From Actinomycetes bacterium (GTDB lineage: Bacteria; Actinomycetota; Actinomycetes; Mycobacteriales; Mycobacteriaceae): DNA of 32,495 nucleotides. A model generated the notes under the pieces. That model had not been told where the DNA came from, made no database searches, and saw nothing but the letters and a program-made list of their open reading frames with translations. The stretch covers positions 1 to 32,495 of the forward strand of contig JAJYRZ010000006.1 of the NCBI GenBank assembly GCA_021793835.1. Direction: 5' to 3'. The position numbers and the translations under genes were made by a program. Below are positions 23,876 through 31,387 of the stretch, piece after piece (position 1 is the first letter of the stretch; each line of letters starts with the position of its first letter).

Positions 23876-24643
23876 GTGAGCGTGTTCGACGACGAGATCG
23901 CACGGCTGTATGTCCAAGACGGGGTCTCCGACGACCGGATCGACGCCGAGGCCGCACGTTACGGCCCGCTCGCCGAGGACCTACGGGCGCTGATCGATCT
24001 GACCATCCGCTCGCGCGCCGGCGACGACGAGGTCGCAAAGGTGCGCGCGCTGCTCGATCAGGCCCGGAAGGTGCTGGCCGCCGACGCCGAGGACCACCCG
24101 TTCGGGGTGCGCTGGGGCGCCTCGGGGCGGCGCCGCTCCTGGGGCAACGCCGCGGTGGGCCTGCGCAACGCCATCGCCCCGCCCCTGCACATCGAGCACG
24201 ACGAGACCGGCCGGGTGTGGGCCGACTTCTTCCTGCACGCCGGCTACGAGGGCCCGGCCGGGATGACCCACGGCGGGGTGTCCGCGCTGATCCTCGATCA
24301 GATGCTCGGCTCGTGCGCCCAGCTCGGCGGCCATCCGGGCATGACCGGCACCCTGTCGCTGCGCTACCGCCGCCCCGCCCCGCTGGGCCGGCTGCGCGCC
24401 GAGGCGAGGATCGACCGCACCGAAGGGGTCAAGACCTTCGTCGTCGGCACCATCGAAAGCGACGGCCAGGTGTGCGTGGAGGCCGAGGGCGTGTTCATCC
24501 TGCCGCGCTGGGCGCGCGGTACCGAACCCGATGCGCCGACCACCCCTGGCGGGGTGGACGGCACGGACGTGTGGCCGTCGGCCCGCGACGAGGAGACCAT
24601 CGACACCGCCGCCACGCGGCAGGGAGGACCCGACGATGACTGA
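23876..24643 (+). CDS. PaaI-type hotdog thioesterase with N-terminal extension
   Basis: A 255-residue protein whose residues about 95-220 are a PaaI/THEM4-like hotdog domain: VWADFFLHAGYEGPAGMTHG, GVSALILDQMLGSCAQ (the HGG and Asp of the active-site helix), then TLSLRYRRPAPLGRLRAEAR. These enzymes hydrolyse acyl-CoA thioesters. An about 75-residue helical extension precedes the domain (AEDLRALIDLTIRSRAGDDE...LLDQARKVL), seen in some actinobacterial relatives. GTG at 23876 is preferred, with GCGAGG upstream; a GTG two codons later is possible. Its end overlaps the next start by 8 bp, so the two are translationally coupled. The acyl substrate is unknown; steroid or fatty acid side chains are possible in this setting. 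Confidence 0.85.
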   Translation: MSVFDDEIARLYVQDGVSDDRIDAEAARYGPLAEDLRALIDLTIRSRAGDDEVAKVRALLDQARKVLAADAEDHPFGVRWGASGRRRSWGNAAVGLRNAIAPPLHIEHDETGRVWADFFLHAGYEGPAGMTHGGVSALILDQMLGSCAQLGGHPGMTGTLSLRYRRPAPLGRLRAEARIDRTEGVKTFVVGTIESDGQVCVEAEGVFILPRWARGTEPDAPTTPGGVDGTDVWPSARDEETIDTAATRQGGPDDD

Positions 24644-25154
24644 CGCAGGTGCAGGACTGCAGGCCCGGCTCGGCGCCGCCGGGGTGACCCCGGTGCTGGA
24701 CGTCGACGGCGGGGCCGTGGCCGCGCTGCCGGTGCCCGCCGGCTGGGTGGACGTCGGCGCGGAGGTGATGCCCGCCGCCCGCACCGTGCTCGCCGCCGTC
24801 GACCGCTCCCGGGCGGGCTGGTCGCCCAACGCGGTGCTGCTCGACCACCGGCTCTCGGGCCCGGTCGACCCGGCCGCGGTGCTGCCCGGCGCGATCGTCG
24901 ACGCCCGCGCCATGCCCGGCTGGACCACCGAGATCGACCGGATCGACCAGACTCCGGCCGGTGAGCGCGCGCTGGTGCGCGGCACCTACGAGGCGGAGGG
25001 CTTCCTCGCCCGGGTCACCCTCGCCCTGGTGATCGCCGCCGACGGTGAGACCGGCGGACAGCGCCTGGTCCAGCTCACGGTCACCGTGCCCGCGGACGCC
25101 GACGACATGCTCGACGCGGTCGACGAGATGGTCGACGGACTGCGCGTGGACTGA
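24636..25154 (+). CDS. LpqN/LpqT-like domain protein without signal peptide
   Basis: A 172-residue protein that fits the LpqN/LpqT fold in its order of features: a hydrophobic strand VAALPVPAGW at about 28-37 (the family's LPxPxGW), a middle VLLDHRLSGPVDPAAVLPGA (family: NVDPxxIL), the MPGW turn, GERALVRGTYEAEGFLARVT and a closing RLVQLTVTVPADADDM. Known LpqN proteins are lipoproteins or secreted and interact with mycolyl-transfer and lipid-export factors. This one starts directly with the domain, with no signal peptide or lipobox, so it should stay in the cytosol. It has a good AGGGAGG site inside the thioesterase gene and overlaps it by 8 bp. The family call rests on motif order, not on an alignment. 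Confidence 0.6.
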   Translation: MTDAGAGLQARLGAAGVTPVLDVDGGAVAALPVPAGWVDVGAEVMPAARTVLAAVDRSRAGWSPNAVLLDHRLSGPVDPAAVLPGAIVDARAMPGWTTEIDRIDQTPAGERALVRGTYEAEGFLARVTLALVIAADGETGGQRLVQLTVTVPADADDMLDAVDEMVDGLRVD

Positions 25155-25171
25155 CGGCGTCCGCGCCTTCT

Positions 25172-25212
25172 CGTGTCGCCGCGGACGGCGGGCTGTGCCA
25201 GGCTCACCGGCG
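25172..25212 (+). repeat. 41-bp upstream block, copy 1
   Basis: Bases 25172-25212 match 26102-26142 at 37 of 41 positions. Each copy lies a short distance before a lipoprotein start. It contains GTGCCAGGCTCA, whose CAGGCT (25199-25204) resembles the TAGGCT-type -10. Conservation of a non-coding block implies a shared promoter or regulatory site. Confidence 0.75.
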
Positions 25213-25247
25213 GCATCGGACGATATGAGGAGAGGATCACAGTACGT

Positions 25248-26054
25248 ATGAAACGCCTCTGGACAGGTGCGGCGATTGGAGCGGCCGGATTGGCGCTGGC
25301 CGGATGTGGATCCTCCGCGAGCCCGGGAGGGTGGACAGAGACCACCGGGAACGATCATTCTGCCTCCTCGCTGACCGATCAGGCTGCGATAAACGAATCG
25401 ATCGCCGATGCGTTGTCCGGTGGGGATCCCGTCGAGTGCGAGTACCGCGAGAAGGAACTCGCTGGCACATTCCAACTCGGGCCTGGTGACGTTTTCCGGA
25501 TGGACCTCGATCAAGGGCTGAGCACGGTCTATCAGGACTCCGCCGTGCAGGTGTGGACCCGGCAAGACGGAGCCGGTCTCGTTCTGAGCCCCGGGTTCGC
25601 TTTGGAGTTGGGGATTCCCGACATGACTACGCCCGAAGGCATTGAAAGCGAAGGCCTGGAGACCGACCGGTGCCGGCGTCTGGCCGCAGACGAAGCACCG
25701 GATAGCCCCCCGTCTGAGATTCGCTTCACCGCCGTGGAGAGTGAAGGCGATCTGATGACCTGGCTAGCAGACTCGTATGACGACCAGAGTTCGTCGGCGA
25801 TGCTCGATCTGATGATCGACGACGACGCATCTGAGCAGGGGCAGGGGCTGTTCTATCTCGGCCTGGGCACGCTTATGACACTGCCCGAGGCAGAGATTCA
25901 GCGTTACGGCGCGCTGAGCGAAAGTGAGCAGGAACGCTACTGGATGGAACGCAATGCCGGGATGACACCACGTCAGCAGCGTGCCAACATCGACGAGGCG
26001 CTGAACCGACTGCGGCCCGAACACCGACGGTTGGCCGAGCAGGTGGTGGACTAA
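25248..26054 (+). CDS. Lipoprotein, long form 1 of the six-member family
   Basis: A 268-residue predicted lipoprotein with lipobox LALAGC (Cys20) and ATG at 25248 after GAGGAGAGG. The N domain (about 45-150) shows GGDPVEC, a central WTRQDGAG and a second Cys (TDRCRR). The two Cys could form a disulfide outside the cell. The C domain (about 160-268) is helical: LMTWLADSYDDQSSSAMLDL, FYLGLGTLMTLPEAE, and IDEALNRLRPEHRRLAEQ at the end. The same layout occurs in the genes at 26167 and 31528. No known family is recognised. Its base composition is noticeably less GC-rich than its neighbours, and it uses codons such as ATA and CTT that are rare elsewhere here. Confidence 0.85.
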   Translation: MKRLWTGAAIGAAGLALAGCGSSASPGGWTETTGNDHSASSLTDQAAINESIADALSGGDPVECEYREKELAGTFQLGPGDVFRMDLDQGLSTVYQDSAVQVWTRQDGAGLVLSPGFALELGIPDMTTPEGIESEGLETDRCRRLAADEAPDSPPSEIRFTAVESEGDLMTWLADSYDDQSSSAMLDLMIDDDASEQGQGLFYLGLGTLMTLPEAEIQRYGALSESEQERYWMERNAGMTPRQQRANIDEALNRLRPEHRRLAEQVVD

Positions 26055-26101
26055 GTGATCTTGGCCGGGGCACACGGCTCCGCCGCCGCACCCCACCCGC
26101 C

Positions 26102-26142
26102 CGTGTCGCCGCGGCCGGCGTGCCGTGCCAGGCTCAGCGGCG
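26102..26142 (+). repeat. 41-bp upstream block, copy 2
   Basis: Second copy of the block at 25172-25212 (four substitutions). It ends 24 bp before the GTG of the second long-form lipoprotein gene and again carries CAGGCT (26129-26134). Confidence 0.75.
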
Positions 26143-26166
26143 TCGGCGAGAAGACGGGGGAGCGCG

Positions 26167-26934
26167 GTGCGGATGCGGCGTGGGTGGGCGGCGGCTGCGG
26201 CGACGGCCGTGCTGGTACTGGCCGGATGTGGATCCGGCTCCGGTGAGGTTCCCGCGGCGGACCGGGCGGCGATCGACGCGATGGTCGACGGCGCGCTGGA
26301 CGGCGGGGACTCGGTCGAGTGCCGGTACGAAGACCAGGACCGCACCGGCACCTACATCATCGGCCCGGGCCGGACGCTGCGGGCGAATCTGGATTCGGAC
26401 GTCGGGGTGTGGCAGCGCGAAGACGAGTACCTGATCTGGGACCGCAGGGACGAGACCGGGGTCCGGTTCGGACCGGAGATGGTCGCCCAGTGGGAGATGG
26501 TCGACCTGAGCGGGGCCGACGCCGTCCGGCACGACGGTGAGCTCGGTCCGTGCCGGCCGTTCCACGGCGACCGGACGGATCGGCGGCCGCCCATAAGCGT
26601 CGACCTGACCGACATCGGCTGGGACGGGGAACTGTCCGAGTGGCTGGCCGGCGTCTATGACGATGAGCGCGGCTCCGCACTGTTCGATGTGCTGGTCCCC
26701 GCCCCCCGGAGCCCGGAGGATGCGGGGTTCTACATCTCACTCGGCATGCTGCTGGACCAGCCCGAGGAGGCGGTCGAGGCCGACGGTGACGTAGAGACTT
26801 CTCTTCAGGCCCGGGCGGAGCAGGGGGGCCTGGAGGCGCTGACCGAGGCCGAGCAAAGCGCATACATCGACGAGGTGATCGGCCGCCTGCGACCCGAACA
26901 CCGCCGCGCGGTCGAAGAGATCCTGGCGGACTGA
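26167..26934 (+). CDS. Lipoprotein, long form 2
   Basis: A 255-residue predicted lipoprotein paralogous to the gene 112 bp upstream. GTG at 26167 is five bases behind GGGGGAG and gives a normal signal peptide with lipobox VLAGC (Cys21); ATG at 26173 is an alternative. N domain: ALDGGDSVECRYEDQDRTGT, LIWDRRDETG and LGPCRPF, the second conserved Cys. C domain: LSEWLAGVYDDERGSALFDV, FYISLGMLLDQPEEA, and YIDEVIGRLRPEHRRAVEEI. Protein similarity to the first copy is scattered, and this copy has normal high GC, so the duplication is old or the copies have evolved differently. Function unknown; probably located at the outer face of the plasma membrane. Confidence 0.85.
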   Translation: MRMRRGWAAAAATAVLVLAGCGSGSGEVPAADRAAIDAMVDGALDGGDSVECRYEDQDRTGTYIIGPGRTLRANLDSDVGVWQREDEYLIWDRRDETGVRFGPEMVAQWEMVDLSGADAVRHDGELGPCRPFHGDRTDRRPPISVDLTDIGWDGELSEWLAGVYDDERGSALFDVLVPAPRSPEDAGFYISLGMLLDQPEEAVEADGDVETSLQARAEQGGLEALTEAEQSAYIDEVIGRLRPEHRRAVEEILAD

Positions 26935-26963
26935 GCCGGTCGCCGGCCGCGGCACCGCGTCCG

Positions 26964-26992
26964 TTTTCCGTACCCGCACGCTTTTCCGTGCC
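26964..26992 (+). repeat. Direct repeat TTTTCCGTRCC upstream of the ndh gene
   Basis: TTTTCCGTACC (26964-26974) and TTTTCCGTGCC (26982-26992), 18 bp apart start to start, 75-105 bp before the ATG at 27067. T-runs are rare here. The spacing is not far from two helical turns, which suits a protein-binding site upstream of a promoter. Confidence 0.4.
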
Positions 26993-27052
26993 GTATCGCG
27001 CGGGTCGGTGGGGCCGAGTGCGTCGACCGTCGCCCGGCGCGGCGCACGGCCG

Positions 27053-27058
27053 ATAGCG
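27053..27058 (+). promoter_or_regulatory. -10 of a leaderless ndh transcript
   Basis: TAGCGT (in CGATAGCGTCG) ends 8 bases before the ATG at 27067 and no ribosome binding site is visible, which fits a leaderless mRNA. Confidence 0.55.
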
Positions 27059-27066
27059 TCGAACCC

Positions 27067-28305
27067 ATGGATGCAGTGACAACGTGGGACGTCGTGGTGG
27101 TCGGCGGGGGTTTCGCCGGGGTGGCGGTGGCCGATCGCCTCGGTAAAGCCGGGGTGTCGGTACTGCTGGTCGACCGGGTCGACTATCACCAGTTCAAGCC
27201 GCTGAACTATCAGGTCGCCACCGCTGAACTCGGCGCGGCCGAGGTGGGCCGGCCCCTGCGGGAGATCTTCCGGCGCCGCCGCAGCGTGCAGGTCGCGGTC
27301 GACAAGGCGACCGCGGTCGATGCGGCCACGCGCACCGTCACCCTCGCCTCCGGGGCCCGGTGCGCCGGCCGGGTGCTGGTGGTGGCCACCGGGGCGGAGG
27401 CGAACTTCTTCGGCACCCCCGGCGCCGAACACGCCTTCCCGATGTACACGCTCGCCGACGCGGTGCGGCTGCGCGACCGCATGCGCACGGTGCTGGACCG
27501 GGCCGACCGTCCCGGCCGGCCGCCCGCGGAGCTCAGCGTGGTGGTCGTCGGCGGCGGCCCGACCGGGGTGGAGACCGCCGGCGCGATCGCCGACAACCTG
27601 AACTCGGTCATCGCGCGCACCTACCGGGCCGGGGTCGCCGAGGCGGCGACCGTGCACCTGGCCGACCACGGCACCGAACTGCTCAAACCCTTCTCCGAGA
27701 CCTCGCACCGCTATGCGCGCACCGCCCTGGAATCCGCCGGGGTGCGGCTGCACATGGGGGTGGCCGTGGCCGAGATCGCCGCCGACCGGGTGCGTCTGAG
27801 CGACGACTCGGTGCTGCCGGCCGATGTCACCGTGTGGGCGGGCGGTCTGCAGGGCGGCGACCTGCTCACCGATTCGGGGCTGGAGATCGGCCGGGGCGGA
27901 CGGGTGGCCGTGGCCGACACCCTCGAGGTGCCCGGCCATCCCGGGGTCTACGTGCTCGGCGACCTGGCCGCGATCCCCGACGGCACGGGCGGTGTGCTGC
28001 CGCAGCTCGGTTCGGTGGCCCAGCAGTCCGGGGACTGGGCGGCGAAGAACATCCTCGCCGATCTGCGCGGCGGCGCCCGCACCCCGTTCGTCTACCGTGA
28101 CAAGGGCGTGATGGCGATGATCGGCCGCGGTGCCGCGGTCGCCGAGATCGGTGCCTCGCGCAGACAGCTCACCGGGCGCCTGGCCTTCCTGGCCTGGCTC
28201 GGTGTCCACCTGGCGCTGCTGTCGGGCACGCGGGAGAAGATCTCCGCGGCCGCCACCTGGCTGGTGGATTACGGGGTGCGGCTGCGCACTCGCCGCAGCC
28301 GCTAG
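27067..28305 (+). CDS. ndh: Type II NADH dehydrogenase / NDH-2-like FAD oxidoreductase
   Basis: Peripheral membrane flavoenzyme that passes electrons from NADH to menaquinone without pumping protons. The 412-residue protein has the FAD-binding VVVGGGFAGVAVA at about 10-22, YHQFKPLNYQVATAELG (the family's H-x-F-x-P-L-x-Y-Q-V-A), VVATGAEANFFG, the NADH-binding VVVGGGPTGVETAGA at about 159-173, the second FAD contact VYVLGDLAAIPD and PQLGSVAQQSG near the quinone site. The C-terminus has the short amphipathic segment LAFLAWLGVHLALLSGTREK that attaches such enzymes to the membrane. It is somewhat shorter than mycobacterial Ndh (about 460 residues). A related NADPH or sulfide oxidoreductase cannot be excluded, but the H-x-F-P-L-x-Y block favours NDH-2. 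Confidence 0.88.
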   Translation: MDAVTTWDVVVVGGGFAGVAVADRLGKAGVSVLLVDRVDYHQFKPLNYQVATAELGAAEVGRPLREIFRRRRSVQVAVDKATAVDAATRTVTLASGARCAGRVLVVATGAEANFFGTPGAEHAFPMYTLADAVRLRDRMRTVLDRADRPGRPPAELSVVVVGGGPTGVETAGAIADNLNSVIARTYRAGVAEAATVHLADHGTELLKPFSETSHRYARTALESAGVRLHMGVAVAEIAADRVRLSDDSVLPADVTVWAGGLQGGDLLTDSGLEIGRGGRVAVADTLEVPGHPGVYVLGDLAAIPDGTGGVLPQLGSVAQQSGDWAAKNILADLRGGARTPFVYRDKGVMAMIGRGAAVAEIGASRRQLTGRLAFLAWLGVHLALLSGTREKISAAATWLVDYGVRLRTRRSR

Positions 28306-28361
28306 ACCGGAACCACCGTCGCCGCCCGTCGCCCGCTCACTCCGAGGAGAACCCCGCACCG

Positions 28362-29195
28362 ATGACCGCACACCCGCCGATCCCCGCCGACCTGGCCCGC
28401 TCCTGGATCCTGGTCCCGCCCATGCACCGTCCGCAGCTCGAGGCCGCCCATGCCTCCGGCGCCGACGTGGTGGTCTACGACCTGGAGGACGGCACCGAGG
28501 CCGACAACAAGAAGACGGCGCGGGCGATCGTCGCCGAGCGGCTGCCCCAGCAGCCCGGCTGGGTGCGGGTCAACCCCGCCGACACCCCCTTCTGGGTCGA
28601 GGACCTGGCGCGGCTGCGCAACTGCGACGGACTGGCCGGTGTGGTGCTGGCCGAGACGGTGTCGGCGGCCGAGATCGACCGCACCGCGGCCGCCCTGGAC
28701 CACCGGGTACCGGTGATCCCGCTGATCGAGTCCGCGGCCGGGCTCGAGGCGATCGCACAGATCGTGCGGGCCCGCGCGACGCTGCGGGTGGCCTTCGGGG
28801 TCAACGACTTCCGCCGTGACACCGGCATCGGCGGCGGGGCACTGGCCCTGGCCTATGTGCGGTCCCAGTTGGTGCTGGCCAGCCACGCCGCCGGCATCGC
28901 CGCCCCCATCGACGGGCCGGCCCCGGCCGAGGCGGCAGGTGACGATCTGGCCGCGGCGGTGACGCTGACCGGGGAGATGGGCATGACCGGCAAGCTCGCC
29001 GTGCACGCCGAACAGGTCGCCGCGATCAACACCCACCTGAGCCCCGACGCCCACGACGTCGCGGCGGCCAAGGAACTCATCGCCCGTCTCGGCGAGGGCG
29101 GCCACAACATCACCGACGGCTCGGATCTGCCGCGTCTGGCCCGGGCCAAGACCCTGCTCGAGCACGCCCACCGCTTCGGCGTCGACGGGGCCTGA
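28362..29195 (+). CDS. CitE-like HpcH/HpaI-family lyase
   Basis: A 277-residue TIM-barrel enzyme of the citrate lyase beta-subunit-like group. Family marks: WILVPPMHRPQLEAA at the start, VVVYDLEDGTEADNKKTAR with metal-binding acids, WVRVNPADTPFW, VPLIESAAGLEAIAQI, the DFRRDTG segment and GKLAVHAEQVAAINTHLSP near the end. No citrate lyase alpha or gamma gene is present, so it is the stand-alone type, which cleaves beta-hydroxyacyl-CoA or malyl-CoA-like substrates rather than citrate. GAGGAG lies about 15 bases before the ATG. It is 56 bp behind the ndh gene on the same strand, so the two may be cotranscribed. The exact substrate is unknown. Confidence 0.87.
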   Translation: MTAHPPIPADLARSWILVPPMHRPQLEAAHASGADVVVYDLEDGTEADNKKTARAIVAERLPQQPGWVRVNPADTPFWVEDLARLRNCDGLAGVVLAETVSAAEIDRTAAALDHRVPVIPLIESAAGLEAIAQIVRARATLRVAFGVNDFRRDTGIGGGALALAYVRSQLVLASHAAGIAAPIDGPAPAEAAGDDLAAAVTLTGEMGMTGKLAVHAEQVAAINTHLSPDAHDVAAAKELIARLGEGGHNITDGSDLPRLARAKTLLEHAHRFGVDGA

Positions 29196-29272
29196 CCGCC
29201 GCGGGCCCGCTGCTTCGTACCGTCCCGCGCAGGGGCCCGCACCGGGACCCGACCGGACCGTATGCGTGTCGG

Positions 29273-29289
29273 ACATCACACGATGGTGT
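29273..29289. promoter_or_regulatory. Candidate operator, copy 2 (upstream of short lipoproteins)
   Basis: ACATCACACGATGGTGT matches the iclR-kshA site at 16 of 17 positions. It lies about 113 bp before the first short-form lipoprotein gene, in a 207-bp intergenic gap. A CGTATG flank is also present next to both copies, at different distances. Confidence 0.55.
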
Positions 29290-29402
29290 GCGGCGTGGCG
29301 GGAGCCGTCTTGGGCCCCGGGTGCATCTGATGGTGGGCGACACGGCGGCGTGGGGGCTTTCGCGCCGCGACTTCTCCTGACGCGAAGGGGTTCTACAAGA
29401 CG

Positions 29403-29945
29403 ATGAAGGACATCAAGCCGTGGATGGCCGTCGGTGCGCTGGTCGCGGCCGGCGGGCTGCTGGTCGCCTGCGGGAGCTCGGGCGGGATGACGGACGCCAC
29501 CTCCGATCCGGAGGAGATGGCGGAGCTGGTCGAGCAGGGCCTGGCCGGTGAGGAGACGGTCACGTGCGTGGTCAGCGGGACCGACGAGGGCACGGTCTAC
29601 CTCGCCTCCGAGGAGCAGTTCCGCTTCGACGGCGAGGTCGACGGGGAGTCGCCGTCGATGGTCTCCACCGGTGACGAGGTGTTCATCTGGGTCGACGGCG
29701 AGGACACCGGGGCCAGCCTCTCGGGCGCCGAGGTGCCGCTGTTCCAGGCGATGATGGTCGACGAGATCTTCGGTGAGCTGAGCGCCTCGGACGCCGGCGA
29801 CATCGACGAGTGCGGTGTCTACACCGGCGGCGACGGGGTGTTCTCCAAGCCCGACAAGGTCGATTTTCTGACCATCGAGTCCGATGCGGACTTCGCCGAG
29901 CTCGAGGACTCGGCGCCCAGGCTGGTCGATCTGATGTTCGACTGA
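29403..29945 (+). CDS. Lipoprotein, short form 1
   Basis: A 180-residue predicted lipoprotein: MKDIKPWM start, lipobox LLVAC (Cys23). It contains only the N domain: MAELVEQGLAGEETVTC with the first conserved Cys, FIWVDGEDTGASLS, MVDEIFGELSASDAGDIDEC with the second Cys, GVYTGGDGVF and FLTIESDADFAELE, ending APRLVDLMFD. The helical PEHR domain of the long forms is missing. It is strongly acidic overall. Two Trp, two extra Cys and alternating hydrophobic strands suggest a compact beta-rich domain outside the membrane. GAAGGGG lies about 12 bases before the ATG. The gene ends in a hairpin at 29953. No function recognised. Confidence 0.85.
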   Translation: MKDIKPWMAVGALVAAGGLLVACGSSGGMTDATSDPEEMAELVEQGLAGEETVTCVVSGTDEGTVYLASEEQFRFDGEVDGESPSMVSTGDEVFIWVDGEDTGASLSGAEVPLFQAMMVDEIFGELSASDAGDIDECGVYTGGDGVFSKPDKVDFLTIESDADFAELEDSAPRLVDLMFD

Positions 29946-29952
29946 CCGGCCG

Positions 29953-29978
29953 CCGGCTCCCCCGTGTGGGGGAGCCGG
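29953..29978 (+). terminator. Hairpin behind short-form lipoprotein 1
   Basis: CCGGCTCCCCC (29953-29963), loop GTGT, GGGGGAGCCGG (29968-29978): a perfect 11-bp stem 8 bp after the stop codon. It implies that the next lipoprotein gene has its own promoter or depends on read-through. Confidence 0.75.
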
Positions 29979-30115
29979 TGAACAGATGCGCACGGGCCGG
30001 GGCGGTCGGTGCCGGTGGTATGACCGGTATCGGCCGGCCCCGGCCCGCTTGTGTGGAGAAGGTGCGCGCCCGGGGGGATGATGACGCGGTGGGATTCGAT
30101 GTGAAGGGATCAGCG

Positions 30116-30742
30116 GTGCGCAAGGCCGGGTCGTGGACGGGGGTCGGAGTGATGCTTCTGGCAGCGGCCGTGCTCGCCGCTTGCGGCTCGGGAGACGGAG
30201 CCGCGGGCGGGCAGGCGTCACCCGGGCCCGCCCGGCCCGGTTCGCCGGGCCTGGGCGGTGACCGGCCGACGACGACCACGGCCGCGCCGGTCACCGCCAC
30301 CGAGTCGGCCGAGATGTGGGCGCTGATCGAGCAGGGCCTGTCGGGCGAGGAGACGATCACGTGCGTGGTCAGCGGGGATGACGGCGCCGGCCGGTTCTAC
30401 CTGGCCTCGGACCGGATGTTCCGATTCGACCTCACCGGCGGTAGCGACATCCCCTCGGTCGTGTCCACCGGAACGGACGTGTTCGTCTGGGTCGAGGGCG
30501 AGGACACCGGGATCGGCATTCCGCGGGCCGAGGTGCAGATGTTCCAGGACACGATGATCGAAGAGATCTTCGGTGAGCTGAGCGCCTCGGACACCGGCGA
30601 GATCGACGAGTGCCGGACCTACACCGGGGTCGGTGTGTTCGCACCGCCCCGCGATGTGGGCTTCGTGACCATCGAGTCCGAGGCGGACTTCGCCGAACTG
30701 GAGGAGTCGGCGCCGAACCTGGTCGATCTGATGTTCAGCTGA
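30116..30742 (+). CDS. Lipoprotein, short form 2
   Basis: A 208-residue predicted lipoprotein. GTG at 30116 is five bases behind AAGGGAT and places the lipobox VLAAC at Cys23, the same position as in the flanking paralogues. After the lipobox comes a Gly/Pro/Ala-rich linker of about 45 residues with TTTTAAP, which the other short forms lack. The family domain follows: MWALIEQGLSGEETITC, FVWVEGEDTGIGI, IEEIFGELSASDTGEIDEC, TYTGVGVF, FVTIESEADFAELE, ending APNLVDLMFS. It shares a 30-base identical run and long similar stretches with the 29403 gene, so these two are the most recent duplicates. Confidence 0.85.
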   Translation: MRKAGSWTGVGVMLLAAAVLAACGSGDGAAGGQASPGPARPGSPGLGGDRPTTTTAAPVTATESAEMWALIEQGLSGEETITCVVSGDDGAGRFYLASDRMFRFDLTGGSDIPSVVSTGTDVFVWVEGEDTGIGIPRAEVQMFQDTMIEEIFGELSASDTGEIDECRTYTGVGVFAPPRDVGFVTIESEADFAELEESAPNLVDLMFS

Positions 30743-30841
30743 TCGGTCGGGCCCGCGATGGCCGGACACGATCCGCATTCGTCGACTCCGGCTCGGCCGG
30801 GCCGAGACCGGGACGTGGTGATCGAGAGAAAGGGGTATGTG

Positions 30842-31387
30842 GTGGTGACGCGGAAGACGGTGATCGGTGTCGCGGCAGGGATGGCAGCCGGTGCTCTGCT
30901 GGTCGCGTGCGGTTCATCGAGCGAGATGGTGGATGTGGCCACCGATGAGGCGGGGATGCGGGCGCTGATCGAGCAAGGCCTGGCCGGTGAAGAGACGATC
31001 ATGTGCGTCGGCGGCGACGGCGAGGTCGACGGCGAGTTCTACATCGCGGCGCAGGACCGGTTCCGCTTCGACATCGACGAGAACGACTACGCCCCGTCGG
31101 TGCTGTCCGCCGACGACCGGGAGTACGTGTGGGTCCCCGGCGAAGACACCGGGGTCACGACCTCCGGTGCGGGGCGCGAGATGTTCGAGTGGCTCACGGC
31201 CGACCACAAGATCGTGGACCTGGCCTCCTCGGAACTGGACGTGATGGACGAGTGCGGGGTCTACACCGGTGGTGACGAGGTGTTCCAGGCTCCCGACGAG
31301 ATCGACTTCGTCACGGTGGACGCGAGCGCCGACGTGGTCGAGTTGCGGGAATCGTCGCCGCGACTGGTCGAGCTGCTGTTCGGTTAG
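30842..31387 (+). CDS. Lipoprotein, short form 3
   Basis: A 181-residue predicted lipoprotein with lipobox LLVAC (Cys23). Three consecutive GTG codons (30839, 30842, 30845) follow AGAAAGGGG; 30842 gives six-base spacing. Domain features: MRALIEQGLAGEETIMC, YVWVPGEDTGVTTS, LDVMDEC, GVYTGGDEVF, FVTVDASADVVELRESSPRL and a final VELLFG. It is more divergent than the two upstream copies, with a different helix before DEC (MFEWLTADHKIVDLAS). No C-terminal helical domain. Function unknown; its acidity and two conserved Cys match the family. Confidence 0.85.
   Translation: MVTRKTVIGVAAGMAAGALLVACGSSSEMVDVATDEAGMRALIEQGLAGEETIMCVGGDGEVDGEFYIAAQDRFRFDIDENDYAPSVLSADDREYVWVPGEDTGVTTSGAGREMFEWLTADHKIVDLASSELDVMDECGVYTGGDEVFQAPDEIDFVTVDASADVVELRESSPRLVELLFG

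Noticed and set aside
19598-25154. A steroid-catabolic operon around kshA
   Set aside because: kshB, kstD, hsa genes and cholesterol uptake genes are absent; the neighbours are regulators and generic hydrolases, and kshA is closed by its own hairpin.
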